A stretch of 64,000 nucleotides of DNA from Phoenicibacter congonensis. Lineage in GTDB: Bacteria > Actinomycetota > Coriobacteriia > Coriobacteriales > Eggerthellaceae. The position numbers and the translations under genes were made by a program. A model generated the notes under the pieces. That model did no database searches. It saw nothing but the letters and a program-made list of their open reading frames with translations, and was not told where the DNA came from. Each line of letters starts with the position of its first letter. Within the stretch, counting starts at the first letter, position 1. The stretch covers positions 124,001 to 188,000 of the forward strand of contig NZ_LT821227.1 of assembly GCF_900169485.1 (NCBI RefSeq). Reading direction: 5' to 3'. This document shows positions 9,322 to 17,574 of the stretch, piece after piece.

Positions 9322-10182
9322 TTAGTTTGACCCTCCACCGCTCGAAGAGTCGCCTCCTGCCGACTTAACGATTATCACTTCCTCATATGTATTTTTGTCG
9401 GCTTGTTTGATTGTCGCTTCAAGACTTCCATCTTGAGAATTGCCTGTCACCTTAGTGACAGTTCCAATAATGATTCCTTTAGTAAAACTTCCGCCAAGGC
9501 CACTTGTGATGATGATGTCGCCAACCGAAACATTTGTTCCAGCAGGAATGTTAGAAGCAACAATCAAGCCATCGAGTGAACCTTTAACCACACAGGTCGC
9601 GCGCGATGACTGAATCATCCCAGCAACGCCCGACTGAGGGTCGGTTAACAAACGAACAACAGAGGTTGTGTCGGTGACAGATGTGACCTGTCCAATCACA
9701 CCAAAAGAAGCACAAACTGTGGCACCAACAAACGAGCCATCATTTGTTCCAACATCAACTGTGATTGTCTGATTCCAATTCTCTGTAGTGCGGCCAATAA
9801 CATGACCACTAACTCCATCAATGCTATATTGATCCTTCAAGTTCAAAAGTTCCTGCAAACGTTGCGCTTCCTGACGATATTCTTCGCCCTTCGCGACTTG
9901 CGCTGTGAGCACAGCATTTTGCTCTTTTAAAGACGAAAGTGTGTCTTGACTTGCACTGCTGTTTTCCGCATCTCTAGAAACATCATTGCCGGTGTTTGAT
10001 GCCGATTGAGAAACTACAGAAAGAGGACTTAACACCTTGGTGACGTTTTGCTGCGCCGCATGCAAAATTCCGCTGTCTCCCTCGCGAGCCCAAACCCCCA
10101 TCGAAACGACGCACAGAAGAGCAATCACCGCAAAAGCGACTACATAAACTATTGGTGTCTTATTGTGAAAATTATCGTTCAT
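9322..10182 (-). CDS. mreC: Rod shape-determining protein MreC
   Basis: The 286-residue protein has one N-terminal transmembrane helix (PIVYVVAFAVIALLCVVSMGVW). A coiled coil follows at about 85-115 (LKEQNAVLTAQVAK). The extracytoplasmic beta domain contains VIGRTTENWNQTITVDVG and GVAGMI, typical of MreC. The tail is Ser/Gly-rich. A TTG three codons upstream (10191) could also serve as start, but the ATG is preferred. It links MreB filaments to the wall-synthesis enzymes. Confidence 0.92.
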   Translation of the reverse strand: MNDNFHNKTPIVYVVAFAVIALLCVVSMGVWAREGDSGILHAAQQNVTKVLSPLSVVSQSASNTGNDVSRDAENSSASQDTLSSLKEQNAVLTAQVAKGEEYRQEAQRLQELLNLKDQYSIDGVSGHVIGRTTENWNQTITVDVGTNDGSFVGATVCASFGVIGQVTSVTDTTSVVRLLTDPQSGVAGMIQSSRATCVVKGSLDGLIVASNIPAGTNVSVGDIIITSGLGGSFTKGIIIGTVTKVTGNSQDGSLEATIKQADKNTYEEVIIVKSAGGDSSSGGGSN

Positions 10183-10213
10183 GTGACACAAAACCCCAGT
10201 AAAGGGCGCACTT

Positions 10214-11269
10214 TTAGCGAGTGCGCATCAACGTCTGACGAAGTGCTGTTGGCGACTCTAACACTTTCAAGCAACCGTTTACAACATTCGTGAGCGCAGT
10301 GTCACTGCAGAAAACTGGAATGTCAAGCTCGGCGGCAAGGTAGTTATCTAGGCCAGTTAATAGGCCACCGCCGCCAGTTAGCAAAATCCCATTTGAAATA
10401 ATGTCAGACGCAAGGTCTGGGTTTGTTGACTTAAAAGTGTCCTTGATGTGAAGCACCATTTCATCAATTTGAGGAAGAAGCGCCGCGCGTACATCTTCAG
10501 ACTGAATCGTAACTTCTTTTGGTTGTTCGGTGTAGACATCCTGACCAGAAATAATCATGTCACGTTCATGACCATCAGGGAATTCCGTGACCGAACCAAT
10601 CTTGATTTTAATAACCTCGGCTGTGCGCTCACCAATCTTGATCCCGAGAAGATCGCGCAAGTGCATAGCAATCGACTCATCAAGACGATTGCCCGCGAGA
10701 CGCAAAGAACTTGAGCTCACGATGCCGCCGAGAGAAATAACTGCAACTTCAGTTGTGCCGCCGCCGATGTCTACAACCATCGAACCAGTCGGCTCGGTTA
10801 CAGGCAAGTCGGCACCCATTGCCGCCGCCATTGGCTCTTCAATCAAGAATGCCTGGCGTGCGCCTGCCTGAATAGCCGCCTCAAAAACGGCACGCTTTTC
10901 TACAGAAGTAGCACCGCAGGGGATGCAAATGACGATTCGTGGCTTCTGCTGAAAAACGCTGCTCTTCTCAAAGGCGCGGTCGATGAATGCAGAAAGCATC
11001 GCCTCGGTGATGTCATAATCAGCTATTACTCCGTCCTTCAAAGGATGCACTGCAGTAAACGCATCAGGCGTGTGATTAATCATGTTTTTAGCCTCATGAC
11101 CAACAGCCAAAACTCGCTGCGTGCTTTTTTCGATTGCGACAACGCTTGGCTCGTTAATAACGATGCCTTGTTCACCAACGGCAACAAGAGTGTTTGCCGT
11201 TCCAAGATCAATCGCCATGTCAACAGGCTGACCAAATGAAAATTTCGGTAATTTATCGATGAAGGACAT
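10214..11269 (-). CDS. mreB: Rod shape-determining protein MreB
   Basis: The 351-residue actin-like ATPase has phosphate-1 (MAIDLGTANTLV), phosphate-2 (MVVDIGGGTTEVAVISLG) and adenosine (NGILLTGGGGLLTGLD) motifs. The N-terminal SFIDKLPKFSF segment may be a membrane-binding amphipathic helix. It is the first gene of the elongation operon. An AT-rich leader of about 230 bp upstream should hold the promoter, with a candidate -10 GCTAAAAT near 11315 on the minus strand. Confidence 0.96.
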   Translation of the reverse strand: MSFIDKLPKFSFGQPVDMAIDLGTANTLVAVGEQGIVINEPSVVAIEKSTQRVLAVGHEAKNMINHTPDAFTAVHPLKDGVIADYDITEAMLSAFIDRAFEKSSVFQQKPRIVICIPCGATSVEKRAVFEAAIQAGARQAFLIEEPMAAAMGADLPVTEPTGSMVVDIGGGTTEVAVISLGGIVSSSSLRLAGNRLDESIAMHLRDLLGIKIGERTAEVIKIKIGSVTEFPDGHERDMIISGQDVYTEQPKEVTIQSEDVRAALLPQIDEMVLHIKDTFKSTNPDLASDIISNGILLTGGGGLLTGLDNYLAAELDIPVFCSDTALTNVVNGCLKVLESPTALRQTLMRTR

Positions 11270-11496
11270 TAAAAAATCCCCTTATAAATCGCTCTAAACG
11301 TGGACTTAAATTTTAGCACACCAAAAAAACACACATTTTTTGCGCGGGTCCACAGGGGGCAAAATACAACTAGTAAATTACTTCTTTCTATAATTTTAAT
11401 CTGCTATCAAAATTAGAAGGAAAGCATTCTCGGTTTAATTGCAATTTAGTGAAGTCAATCTTTAAATAACAAGCAATCAGTTTGTAAATAGTAATA

Positions 11497-12894
11497 CTAG
11501 AAATTTGGTATGAATGACTCCTTGCAAGTTTCGCCTTCCTGCCAAAAATATTCTTCAATCCCAAGGCTGTCTGCAAAATCAAGAACTTCTTCATATTCTT
11601 CATCAGTAGCAGATCTTCCCAACTCAGGATGCTTTCGCAGCACACGCGCCGACCATTCATCTCCTGAATCAGCTGCTGTTTTCAACACAGGAGTGTATTG
11701 GTTCAATATCGAAAGCGTGACTGAATCGCCGAAGTTGTTGAAAACATGCTTAATTACTTTCTTGGAATCTTCGATATGACCTGGCAAAATCAAATGGCGA
11801 ATGATTACCTCGGGCTGCTTGTCGTTTGCGCCGCTAATCTCATCTGTAAAAGAAGAAGATGTGTCTCCACCTTTATCAAGCATGGCTTTAATTGCAACCG
11901 TCGCAACTTTGCAATAGTTACTAACTGCCGAGAGTTCTTTTCCAAGTTCTTCTGAAAAATATTTGAAATCAGTTAAATAGATGTCAACGAATCTGTTTAA
12001 TCTGTGCACGGTTTCAACAGTCTCAAAGCCTGAAGTGTTCCAAACAATCGGAATGTCTAACTTGCCGATAATTTCCACTTCATCAGCAAGTCTGACATGA
12101 TTTCTAAATTTGCTGGCAACGCCTTCACTTTCAAGTCTGACATGATTTTTAAATTCTCCACCAGAGCAAAAATGCCCTGTTCTGTCATCATTTTTACACA
12201 CATTATTTGGAGATGCAGTGTAGCTTCTAGAACTGTTCTCGACCAAGCCAGGTACAGTTTCGCTTGCAAGTCTGACATGATTTTTAAAAGGTAGTCGACC
12301 GACGAGTGTCAGAGCTTGTTCAATTTGAGGAAGGTAGTGAGTTCCCGTTACAAGGTTAATATTGGTAGCTCCACGTGCTTGCAAATCAAGCATCATTTGT
12401 GCGAGTTCAACCGGGGTGACTTCATTTCCCTTGCCTTCACGCGAAATTTGTCGATTTTGACAATAAACACACTTTAGTGGACAGTGCGAAAAGAAAATTG
12501 CTCCGCTTCCATGCTCTCCCGTAATTGGAGGCTCTTCCCACATGTGCAAATCGGCAAGCGCGACTTGCGCAACCTCACCAGCCCCACAAACTCCAACTTT
12601 TCCTTGCTTGCGCTCAACCCCGCATTTTCTTGGACATAATTCACAGCCAGAAGTTGTAGCTCTAAACATTTGTTTCTCGTTACTAGACGGTGACTGCACA
12701 TTAACATCAAGTTGAGCTTCCATGGCGGTTTTCGCGCACTGCAAAAAATCAACGCCCCTAGAACTCAAAGCATTGGAGGAAGACTCTGAATTGTTATTAG
12801 AAGCAAAAGGCGCACCAGAAGTTGTAGCCATAGCGCTAGCTTTTCCAATCTCGCTTGAAAGGTTTAGAGACGGATCAGCAGGTTTGTTCGTCAT
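11497..12894 (-). CDS. PflX-like (COG1313) radical SAM protein with repeat-bearing insertion
   Basis: The core matches PflX/pyruvate-formate-lyase-activase-like Fe-S proteins. An N-terminal Cys cluster (CELCPRKCG) precedes the radical SAM motif CPLKCVYC (Cys138, 142, 145) and IPIVWNTSGFETVETV with DIYLTDFKYFS. The substrate is unknown. Two features are abnormal. The first 80 residues are Ser/Asn/Ala-rich and contain ATTSG twice. Residues about 202-277 interrupt a conserved region and carry three near-identical FKNHVRL-type units, encoded by three copies of a 22-bp DNA motif. The start overlaps the murE end by 20 bp; an internal start such as Met22 is possible. Confidence 0.8.
   Translation of the reverse strand: MTNKPADPSLNLSSEIGKASAMATTSGAPFASNNNSESSSNALSSRGVDFLQCAKTAMEAQLDVNVQSPSSNEKQMFRATTSGCELCPRKCGVERKQGKVGVCGAGEVAQVALADLHMWEEPPITGEHGSGAIFFSHCPLKCVYCQNRQISREGKGNEVTPVELAQMMLDLQARGATNINLVTGTHYLPQIEQALTLVGRLPFKNHVRLASETVPGLVENSSRSYTASPNNVCKNDDRTGHFCSGGEFKNHVRLESEGVASKFRNHVRLADEVEIIGKLDIPIVWNTSGFETVETVHRLNRFVDIYLTDFKYFSEELGKELSAVSNYCKVATVAIKAMLDKGGDTSSSFTDEISGANDKQPEVIIRHLILPGHIEDSKKVIKHVFNNFGDSVTLSILNQYTPVLKTAADSGDEWSARVLRKHPELGRSATDEEYEEVLDFADSLGIEEYFWQEGETCKESFIPNF
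12070..12290 (-). repeat. Insertion with three copies of the 22-bp dispersed motif
   Basis: Copies lie at 12088-12109, 12133-12154 and 12268-12289, all in one orientation (AAGTCTGACATG on the plus strand). They match the family core TCATGTCAGACTT when read as the coding strand. The encoded units are FRNHVRLAD, FKNHVRLES and FKNHVRLAS. The stretch interrupts the PflX-like enzyme between its LVTGTHYLPQ region and IPIVWNTSG, which are nearly contiguous in family members as I know them. Confidence 0.8.
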
Positions 12895-14353
12895 GTTCTT
12901 TAATTTTTTGAGGAACGTGTTTCGTGTCAGGAATTATTGCAATGTCGCCAGTTGAACAAGGGCAAGTGTCTTCGCTGCCTTTTCCCAAAGCACAAACGAC
13001 ACATTTACAATTCATGTCAGACTTCAACACTTCTTCCGCTTTTTTAAATGCAAAATCACAAGCATCATCACGGTTAGGAATAACACCATGCGCTGTGCTA
13101 CTAGGCAAATTAGCTGCTATTTTTTGCGCGAACTCTGTTGGATCTTCAGCAAAAGGCTCATCGGAAGTCACAACCACGAAGTCGCTATTCGCGGCAGCTG
13201 CCTCTGGAAGTTCAGTCTGACGTCGCAGAGCTTTTCCGGAGCTACAACCAAAATAGGTGATAACAAATGCGCCAGGATACATCTCTTTTACAGCTTCGAA
13301 AAACTTCAGATAGGAATCTTTAGTGTGAGCATAATCAACAATTCCCACAAGCCGACCGTCTTTTGACGTGCTCACTTCCATGCGCCCTTCAACCGCCACT
13401 TCACTAATGGCTTCGATTGAAGTTTGTTCGTCAAGGCCTAACAACTTGCAAATTTTCAACGCGCAAGCAGCATTTTCTTTGTTGTAAGAACCACACATCT
13501 TTAGCTTTCCATCAAAGTCATCATCCGAGAAAGTCACAAGATTTATGTCTTCATTGCCTTGAAGCTCGCATATTCCTTCATTAACAAACCGTTCAACCTC
13601 AGGAAGAAGTGAAAGATTTTTGTTAACAATCAAATTCTTGGAAACTTCGGCAATTTTGAACTTGGATGCTACATAATCTTCGACGCTTGGATGCTCAATT
13701 GGCGCTATGTGATCAATCCCAACGTTTATCAATGCAGCGACGTCAACACTCAACCCCCAAACGCGGTCATATTTCAAACCCTGCGATGAAATTTCCATTA
13801 CGCAATGTTTGAGCCCATTTTCAACCATTTCGTGCAGATAACGATAAAGATAAGGCGGCTCTGGCGTTGTGTTAGGTGGCTCAATTGTGTCTTTACCATT
13901 AAAAACATGATGAGTGCCAATGAATCCACATTGCATTCCGCAACACTTTTCAACCTCGCTTTTCACGAAAGAAGCGGTCGTAGTTTTGCCTTTTGTTCCG
14001 GTAATGCCAACGATTGTTAGCTTTTCATCGGGGCTTCCCCATGCAACTTTTGAGGCTAGCGCCTGTGCGCGCCGAATGTCAGAAACAACTACACACGGCA
14101 CTGAAGATGGAATGTCGAGTCCCATTCCCGACGCACAAACAACAGCAACGGCACCCTTTTCGATTGCTGATGCCAAGAACTCAGGTTTGAAGTTCTTACC
14201 TTTACAAATAAAAATGTTTCCAGGCTCAACTGCTCTAGAATCACAACAAGCACCACACACATCCACATCATTTGAGTTCAAGACGTCAAATTCTAGACAA
14301 GCGTTTGCCATTGCATGTGTTATTTGAGAAAATTTGCAGCTCACGATGAGCAC
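12875..14353 (-). CDS. murE: UDP-N-acetylmuramyl-tripeptide synthetase MurE
   Basis: The 492-residue Mur ligase has an N-terminal UDP-binding domain with GNIFICKGKNF. The ATP loop is GITGTKGKTTT and the substrate loop includes NTTPEPPYL. The C-terminal domain adds the third amino acid of the stem peptide. The residue-specificity region reads TSDEPFAEDP rather than the meso-diaminopimelate signature DNPR, so L-Lys or L-Orn is more likely than mDAP (inference). One copy of the dispersed motif lies in its C-terminal part and is read as KSDMNCK. The upstream glycosyltransferase gene ends 6 bp before it. Confidence 0.92.
   Translation of the reverse strand: MLIVSCKFSQITHAMANACLEFDVLNSNDVDVCGACCDSRAVEPGNIFICKGKNFKPEFLASAIEKGAVAVVCASGMGLDIPSSVPCVVVSDIRRAQALASKVAWGSPDEKLTIVGITGTKGKTTTASFVKSEVEKCCGMQCGFIGTHHVFNGKDTIEPPNTTPEPPYLYRYLHEMVENGLKHCVMEISSQGLKYDRVWGLSVDVAALINVGIDHIAPIEHPSVEDYVASKFKIAEVSKNLIVNKNLSLLPEVERFVNEGICELQGNEDINLVTFSDDDFDGKLKMCGSYNKENAACALKICKLLGLDEQTSIEAISEVAVEGRMEVSTSKDGRLVGIVDYAHTKDSYLKFFEAVKEMYPGAFVITYFGCSSGKALRRQTELPEAAAANSDFVVVTSDEPFAEDPTEFAQKIAANLPSSTAHGVIPNRDDACDFAFKKAEEVLKSDMNCKCVVCALGKGSEDTCPCSTGDIAIIPDTKHVPQKIKEHDEQTC
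13003..13024 (+). repeat. Dispersed 22-bp motif copy inside murE
   Basis: The plus strand carries the motif with ACAATTCATGTCAGACTT. Because murE is on the minus strand, the gene reads its reverse complement as KSDMNCK. This is a different reading from the one used in the PflX-like gene. Confidence 0.75.
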
Positions 14354-14359
14354 CTGACT

Positions 14360-15397
14360 TTACAAAGGATGAACTTTAGAAAAAGGCATCCAGGATTTGT
14401 CTTTTCTGATGACCTTTCCATCTCTCATTCCTTCGGTTAGCTTTGGGAAACCAGACTTGACTTCGTGTGACACAAACAAACGAATCGTTTCTTTGCAGAG
14501 CGTCAAAAAAGTTCCAAATGCGAAAACAACAGGATTGTAGTCACCATGCTCCATTAAATAATGAGCCATGTGACCGCGGTTTCTCATGATGTGGTAGCGG
14601 CTCATGTTGCTTGTGCTGTTGAGTTTGCGAACGCTTCCCAGTTTGACATTTTTCAAAGGACGTGTTCTTCGCATAATAACTTCGTTAACTACGAGCATTT
14701 TCGTGGCTTTAGAAGCAAGATAACCATAGACTGTATCATCCCAATAAATGAAAAAACGCGCATCAGGCAGCCCAATCGCCTTTACCACATCGCGGTGAAA
14801 CATGCTCCCCTCAAAACACATCGTGTTCATCTCACGAGAGCGCTCTTCATCACCGAATGCGCTTGGCGCAAAAGGATTCGGAATTCCCAACTTGTTCCAA
14901 AAATGATATTGCCAATAGAACAGCGAACCATCCCAGTTATATTTTCTGCATTGAAAAACAGTTGCAGTCTCACTCAGAGTTTTTCCTGCATGAAGCTGTT
15001 TTTCAGCCTCTCGCGCCCACACTTCGAGTCGCTCAAGCGCATTAGGTTCAACGGAAACATCGTCGTCCATGACCCAAATCCACTCATGTCCAGCATGATA
15101 GGCCTCTTCAACTCCCCTTGAAAAACCACCAGCGCCACCTGTGTTTTCCTCCATGCCAATGTAGTGTTCGACATTAAATTCATCTGCAAGCGCTTTTGTA
15201 GCAGGAGAATTTTCGTTATCAATCATAAAAATCGCACTTGGCTGCACAGTCATGCTACGAATAGACTCAAGCAGAACACGAAGCAAGTCGCGTCGATTGT
15301 ATGTTGTTATTGCTATTGCAACATCGGGAGCTGAATTGCCACTAACTTCAGAGCCGGCTTCCCCTCTATGTGCATTATTTTCAGAAATTTGTTCCAT
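14360..15397 (-). CDS. Glycosyltransferase family 2
   Basis: The 345-residue protein has a GT-A fold: AIAITTYNRRDLLRVLLESI, then IFMIDNENS, ENTGGAGGFSRG and the metal-binding DDDV motif (WIWVMDDDVSV). The ENTGGAGGFSRG sequence is typical of GlfT/rhamnosyl-like transferases that extend cell-wall polysaccharides. No membrane segment is seen, so it is cytoplasmic or peripheral. It lies between ftsZ and murE, consistent with a wall-polymer role. The acceptor is unknown. A copy of the dispersed motif lies in its leader, 10 bp before the start codon. Confidence 0.85.
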   Translation of the reverse strand: MEQISENNAHRGEAGSEVSGNSAPDVAIAITTYNRRDLLRVLLESIRSMTVQPSAIFMIDNENSPATKALADEFNVEHYIGMEENTGGAGGFSRGVEEAYHAGHEWIWVMDDDVSVEPNALERLEVWAREAEKQLHAGKTLSETATVFQCRKYNWDGSLFYWQYHFWNKLGIPNPFAPSAFGDEERSREMNTMCFEGSMFHRDVVKAIGLPDARFFIYWDDTVYGYLASKATKMLVVNEVIMRRTRPLKNVKLGSVRKLNSTSNMSRYHIMRNRGHMAHYLMEHGDYNPVVFAFGTFLTLCKETIRLFVSHEVKSGFPKLTEGMRDGKVIRKDKSWMPFSKVHPL

Positions 15398-15406
15398 TAA
15401 ATACCT

Positions 15407-15428
15407 ATTTACAAAACATGTCAGACTT
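15407..15428 (+). repeat. Dispersed 22-bp motif copy in glycosyltransferase leader
   Basis: This non-coding copy has the core ACAAAACATGTCAGACTT exactly. It lies between the ftsZ terminator and the GT2 start codon. As a non-coding instance it shows that the motif is not a by-product of protein sequence. Confidence 0.8.
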
Positions 15429-15466
15429 AAATTTTAACAATAGTTTTCGCTGGGCAACAAAAAAGA

Positions 15467-15491
15467 AAAGCCCCAGAAAAACTGGAGCTTT
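15467..15491 (-). terminator. Rho-independent terminator after ftsZ
   Basis: AAAGCCCCAG pairs with CTGGAGCTTT around a short A-rich loop, with one mismatch. On the minus strand the hairpin is followed by a T-rich run (complement of AAAAAAGAAAAG). It lies about 110 bp after the ftsZ stop. Confidence 0.75.
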
Positions 15492-15598
15492 AGTTTGAAT
15501 GAACGTTTAGAGTCTAATCAATCAAGTGGCTGCTACAACTAAATTGAGAATCTAATCCTAGTTAGCTTTCTCAGGATAGTGTTGAACGACTTGCGAAT

Positions 15599-16729
15599 CT
15601 AGCCTCTGCGACGAAGGAATTCTGGAATGTAGTCGTCGTCTTGCTGAGGGTTAGAAGCGCTTCCAAAGTTAACACGTGCAGGTGCAGGAGTTGCAGGAGC
15701 AGGTGCTGCAGGTTTAGCCTCGGTTGATTGGAAGAGCCCAGAAGCACCGCCTCCAAAGTCGGCCTTAGTCTGACGAGGTGAGTTCTTGAATCCAGTAGCA
15801 ATGACTGTGACTCGAACTTTGTCGCCAAGAGACTCATCGACAATTTGTCCATAAATGATGTTTGCGTTCTCGTCGGCGCATGACTCAATTGTGCGAGCGG
15901 CGTCAGCAACTTCCGAAAGGGTGAGATCCATGCCACCAGCAATTGAGAACAAAACTCTAGTAGCGCCATCAATTGACGTCTCAAGCAAGTTAGAATTCGT
16001 GGCTTCCTGAGCAGCATCGAGCGCACGCGATTCGCCTTGACCAAAGCCAATGCCCATCATCGCAGTGCCAGCGTCCTTCATGACTGTGCGGATGTCAGCA
16101 AAGTCGAGGTTGATGAGACCAGGAATTGTGATGAGGTCGGTGACACCCTGAATGCCTTGACGAAGAGTGTCGTCAGCCAAGCGGAACGCATCAAGCATCG
16201 ATGTCTTTTTATCTACAATTTCAAGAAGGCGATCGTTAGGAATAACAATCATTGTGTCAACGCGAGAGCCGAGAAGTTCAACGCCTTGTTCTGCTTGATT
16301 TCTGCGAAGACGTCCTTCAAATGAGAAAGGTTTTGTTACAACGCCCACCGTGAGCGCACCAATTTCGTCGCGAGCAATTTCAGCAACTATTGGGGCTGCG
16401 CCAGTGCCAGTTCCGCCACCTTCACCGCAGGTAACGAACACCATGTCGGCTTCAGCGAGAACCTCACGTAGAGCATCTCTGCTTTCCTCGGCTGCCTGGC
16501 AACCAATCTCAGGGTTTGCACCTGCTCCAAGTCCGCGTGTGATTTCCTCGCCGATGTGAACTGTTTTGTCAGCATTGCTCATCATGAGCGCTTGATTATC
16601 GGTGTTAACTGCTATGAATTCAACGCCCTTTATTCCAGCTTCCACCATGCGGTTAATAGCGTTTGTGCCGCCACCGCCAACTCCGACAACTTTAATGTTA
16701 GCTGCTCGGTCCAAATTTGAATTCGCCAT
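15599..16729 (-). CDS. ftsZ: Cell division protein FtsZ
   Basis: The 376-residue tubulin-like GTPase has the nucleotide motif [13 protein letters not shown], the tubulin signature [10 protein letters not shown], and a T7-loop region around [12 protein letters not shown] Pro/Ala-rich linker (about 325-355) leads to the conserved C-terminal peptide [10 protein letters not shown] that binds FtsA/SepF-type partners. It forms the division ring. It stands alone with its own terminator. The 359-bp upstream region should hold its promoter. Confidence 0.97.
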   Translation of the reverse strand: MANSNLDRAANIKVVGVGGGGTNAINRMVEAGIKGVEFIAVNTDNQALMMSNADKTVHIGEEITRGLGAGANPEIGCQAAEESRDALREVLAEADMVFVTCGEGGGTGTGAAPIVAEIARDEIGALTVGVVTKPFSFEGRLRRNQAEQGVELLGSRVDTMIVIPNDRLLEIVDKKTSMLDAFRLADDTLRQGIQGVTDLITIPGLINLDFADIRTVMKDAGTAMMGIGFGQGESRALDAAQEATNSNLLETSIDGATRVLFSIAGGMDLTLSEVADAARTIESCADENANIIYGQIVDESLGDKVRVTVIATGFKNSPRQTKADFGGGASGLFQSTEAKPAAPAPATPAPARVNFGSASNPQQDDDYIPEFLRRRG

Positions 16730-17022
16730 CTTTCCTCCATGGGTTCAATCGGTGCATTTTAGCTGCGTTTAAAAGGCAGGGTATTCCCTACACACTGGTT
16801 TATTATAAACTTTTTTAATAAATCCCTGAATAACATAAAGTTCAAGGAAAACTAGCCAAACAATTGACTAATTAAGAAGCTCCGAAAGTTGGCAAAATAA
16901 TTAACCATCAAATTGTTCCCAAACTCATTAAAGAACTTATTCGCAAATCCATCGGAATTAAGAAAATGTTTTAAAGGACTTAAAAAAGAGGTCTCTCTAA
17001 GAAATTTTGCTTCTAGAGCAGA
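16730..17022. other. Intergenic region upstream of ftsZ
   Basis: AT-rich DNA between ftsZ and the nifU-type gene. I see no convincing gene or RNA. An imperfect dyad of AT composition lies near 16800-16830 and probably belongs to the ftsZ promoter region. A GGAGG-like sequence lies just upstream of the ftsZ ATG. Confidence 0.5.
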
Positions 17023-17061
17023 AAAAAGCGCATGCGCAAAATTAATGCATGCACATGCGCA
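17023..17061 (-). terminator. Terminator after iscU/nifU-type gene
   Basis: On the minus strand GCGCATGTGC pairs with GCGCATGCGC (one G-T pair) and is followed by TTTTTT. It sits 28 bp past the scaffold gene and ends the nifS-nifU operon. Confidence 0.85.
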
Positions 17062-17088
17062 AACATAAACTAAAAAACTTCTTTGATG

Positions 17089-17562
17089 CTAGTCTTCGAG
17101 CTCCTCTGGGGAGTCAACGATTTCCACATTGTGTTCTTTTTCAGAAATGTCGCTGACAGGTCGTTCAAGACCTTCAATCTTGATGCCTTTCTTTTCAGCA
17201 TAATCCCAAAGTGCCGCATGAATGCCCTCTTCGGCCAAAAGCGAGCAGTGAACTTTCACTGGTGGCAGACCATCAAGCGCCTCCATAACAGCCTTGTTTG
17301 TGACCTCTAAAGCTTCTTGCACTGTTTTTCCCTTAATGAGAGTTGTTGCCATCGAGCTTGTTGCAATTGCAGCACCGCAGCCAAAAGTCTTAAATTTCGC
17401 ATCTCGAATGACACCATCATCATCGATGTCGAGATAAATTCTCATAATGTCACCGCAAACGGCATTGCCGACTGTGCCACAACCGCTACAGTTTGGGATT
17501 TCACCAACGTTTCTCGGGTGGGTAAAATGGTCCATTACCTTGTCAGAATAATCCATTGCCAT
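17089..17562 (-). CDS. Fe-S cluster scaffold protein, IscU/NifU N-terminal type
   Basis: The 157-residue protein has the three scaffold Cys positions in CGTVGNAVCGD, KTFGCGAAIA and VHCSLLAEE, plus the metal-binding Asp of CGD. It assembles Fe-S clusters with sulfur from the cysteine desulfurase encoded 12 bp upstream. The ATG at 17562 is chosen because AGGAG lies 9 nt before it; a TTG at 17571 is too close to that site. The C-terminal 30 residues form an acidic tail beyond the usual NifU-N domain. Confidence 0.92.
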   Translation of the reverse strand: MAMDYSDKVMDHFTHPRNVGEIPNCSGCGTVGNAVCGDIMRIYLDIDDDGVIRDAKFKTFGCGAAIATSSMATTLIKGKTVQEALEVTNKAVMEALDGLPPVKVHCSLLAEEGIHAALWDYAEKKGIKIEGLERPVSDISEKEHNVEIVDSPEELED

Positions 17563-17574
17563 TATTATCAACTC

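Noticed and set aside
10395-10415. TGTCAGACGC in mreB, resembling the dispersed motif
   Set aside because: Only the central 8 bases match. The flanks do not, and the codons fit ordinary MreB sequence.
12057-12290. Motif triplet as a CRISPR-like array
   Set aside because: Spacers are unequal, the stretch lies inside an open gene and no cas gene is present.
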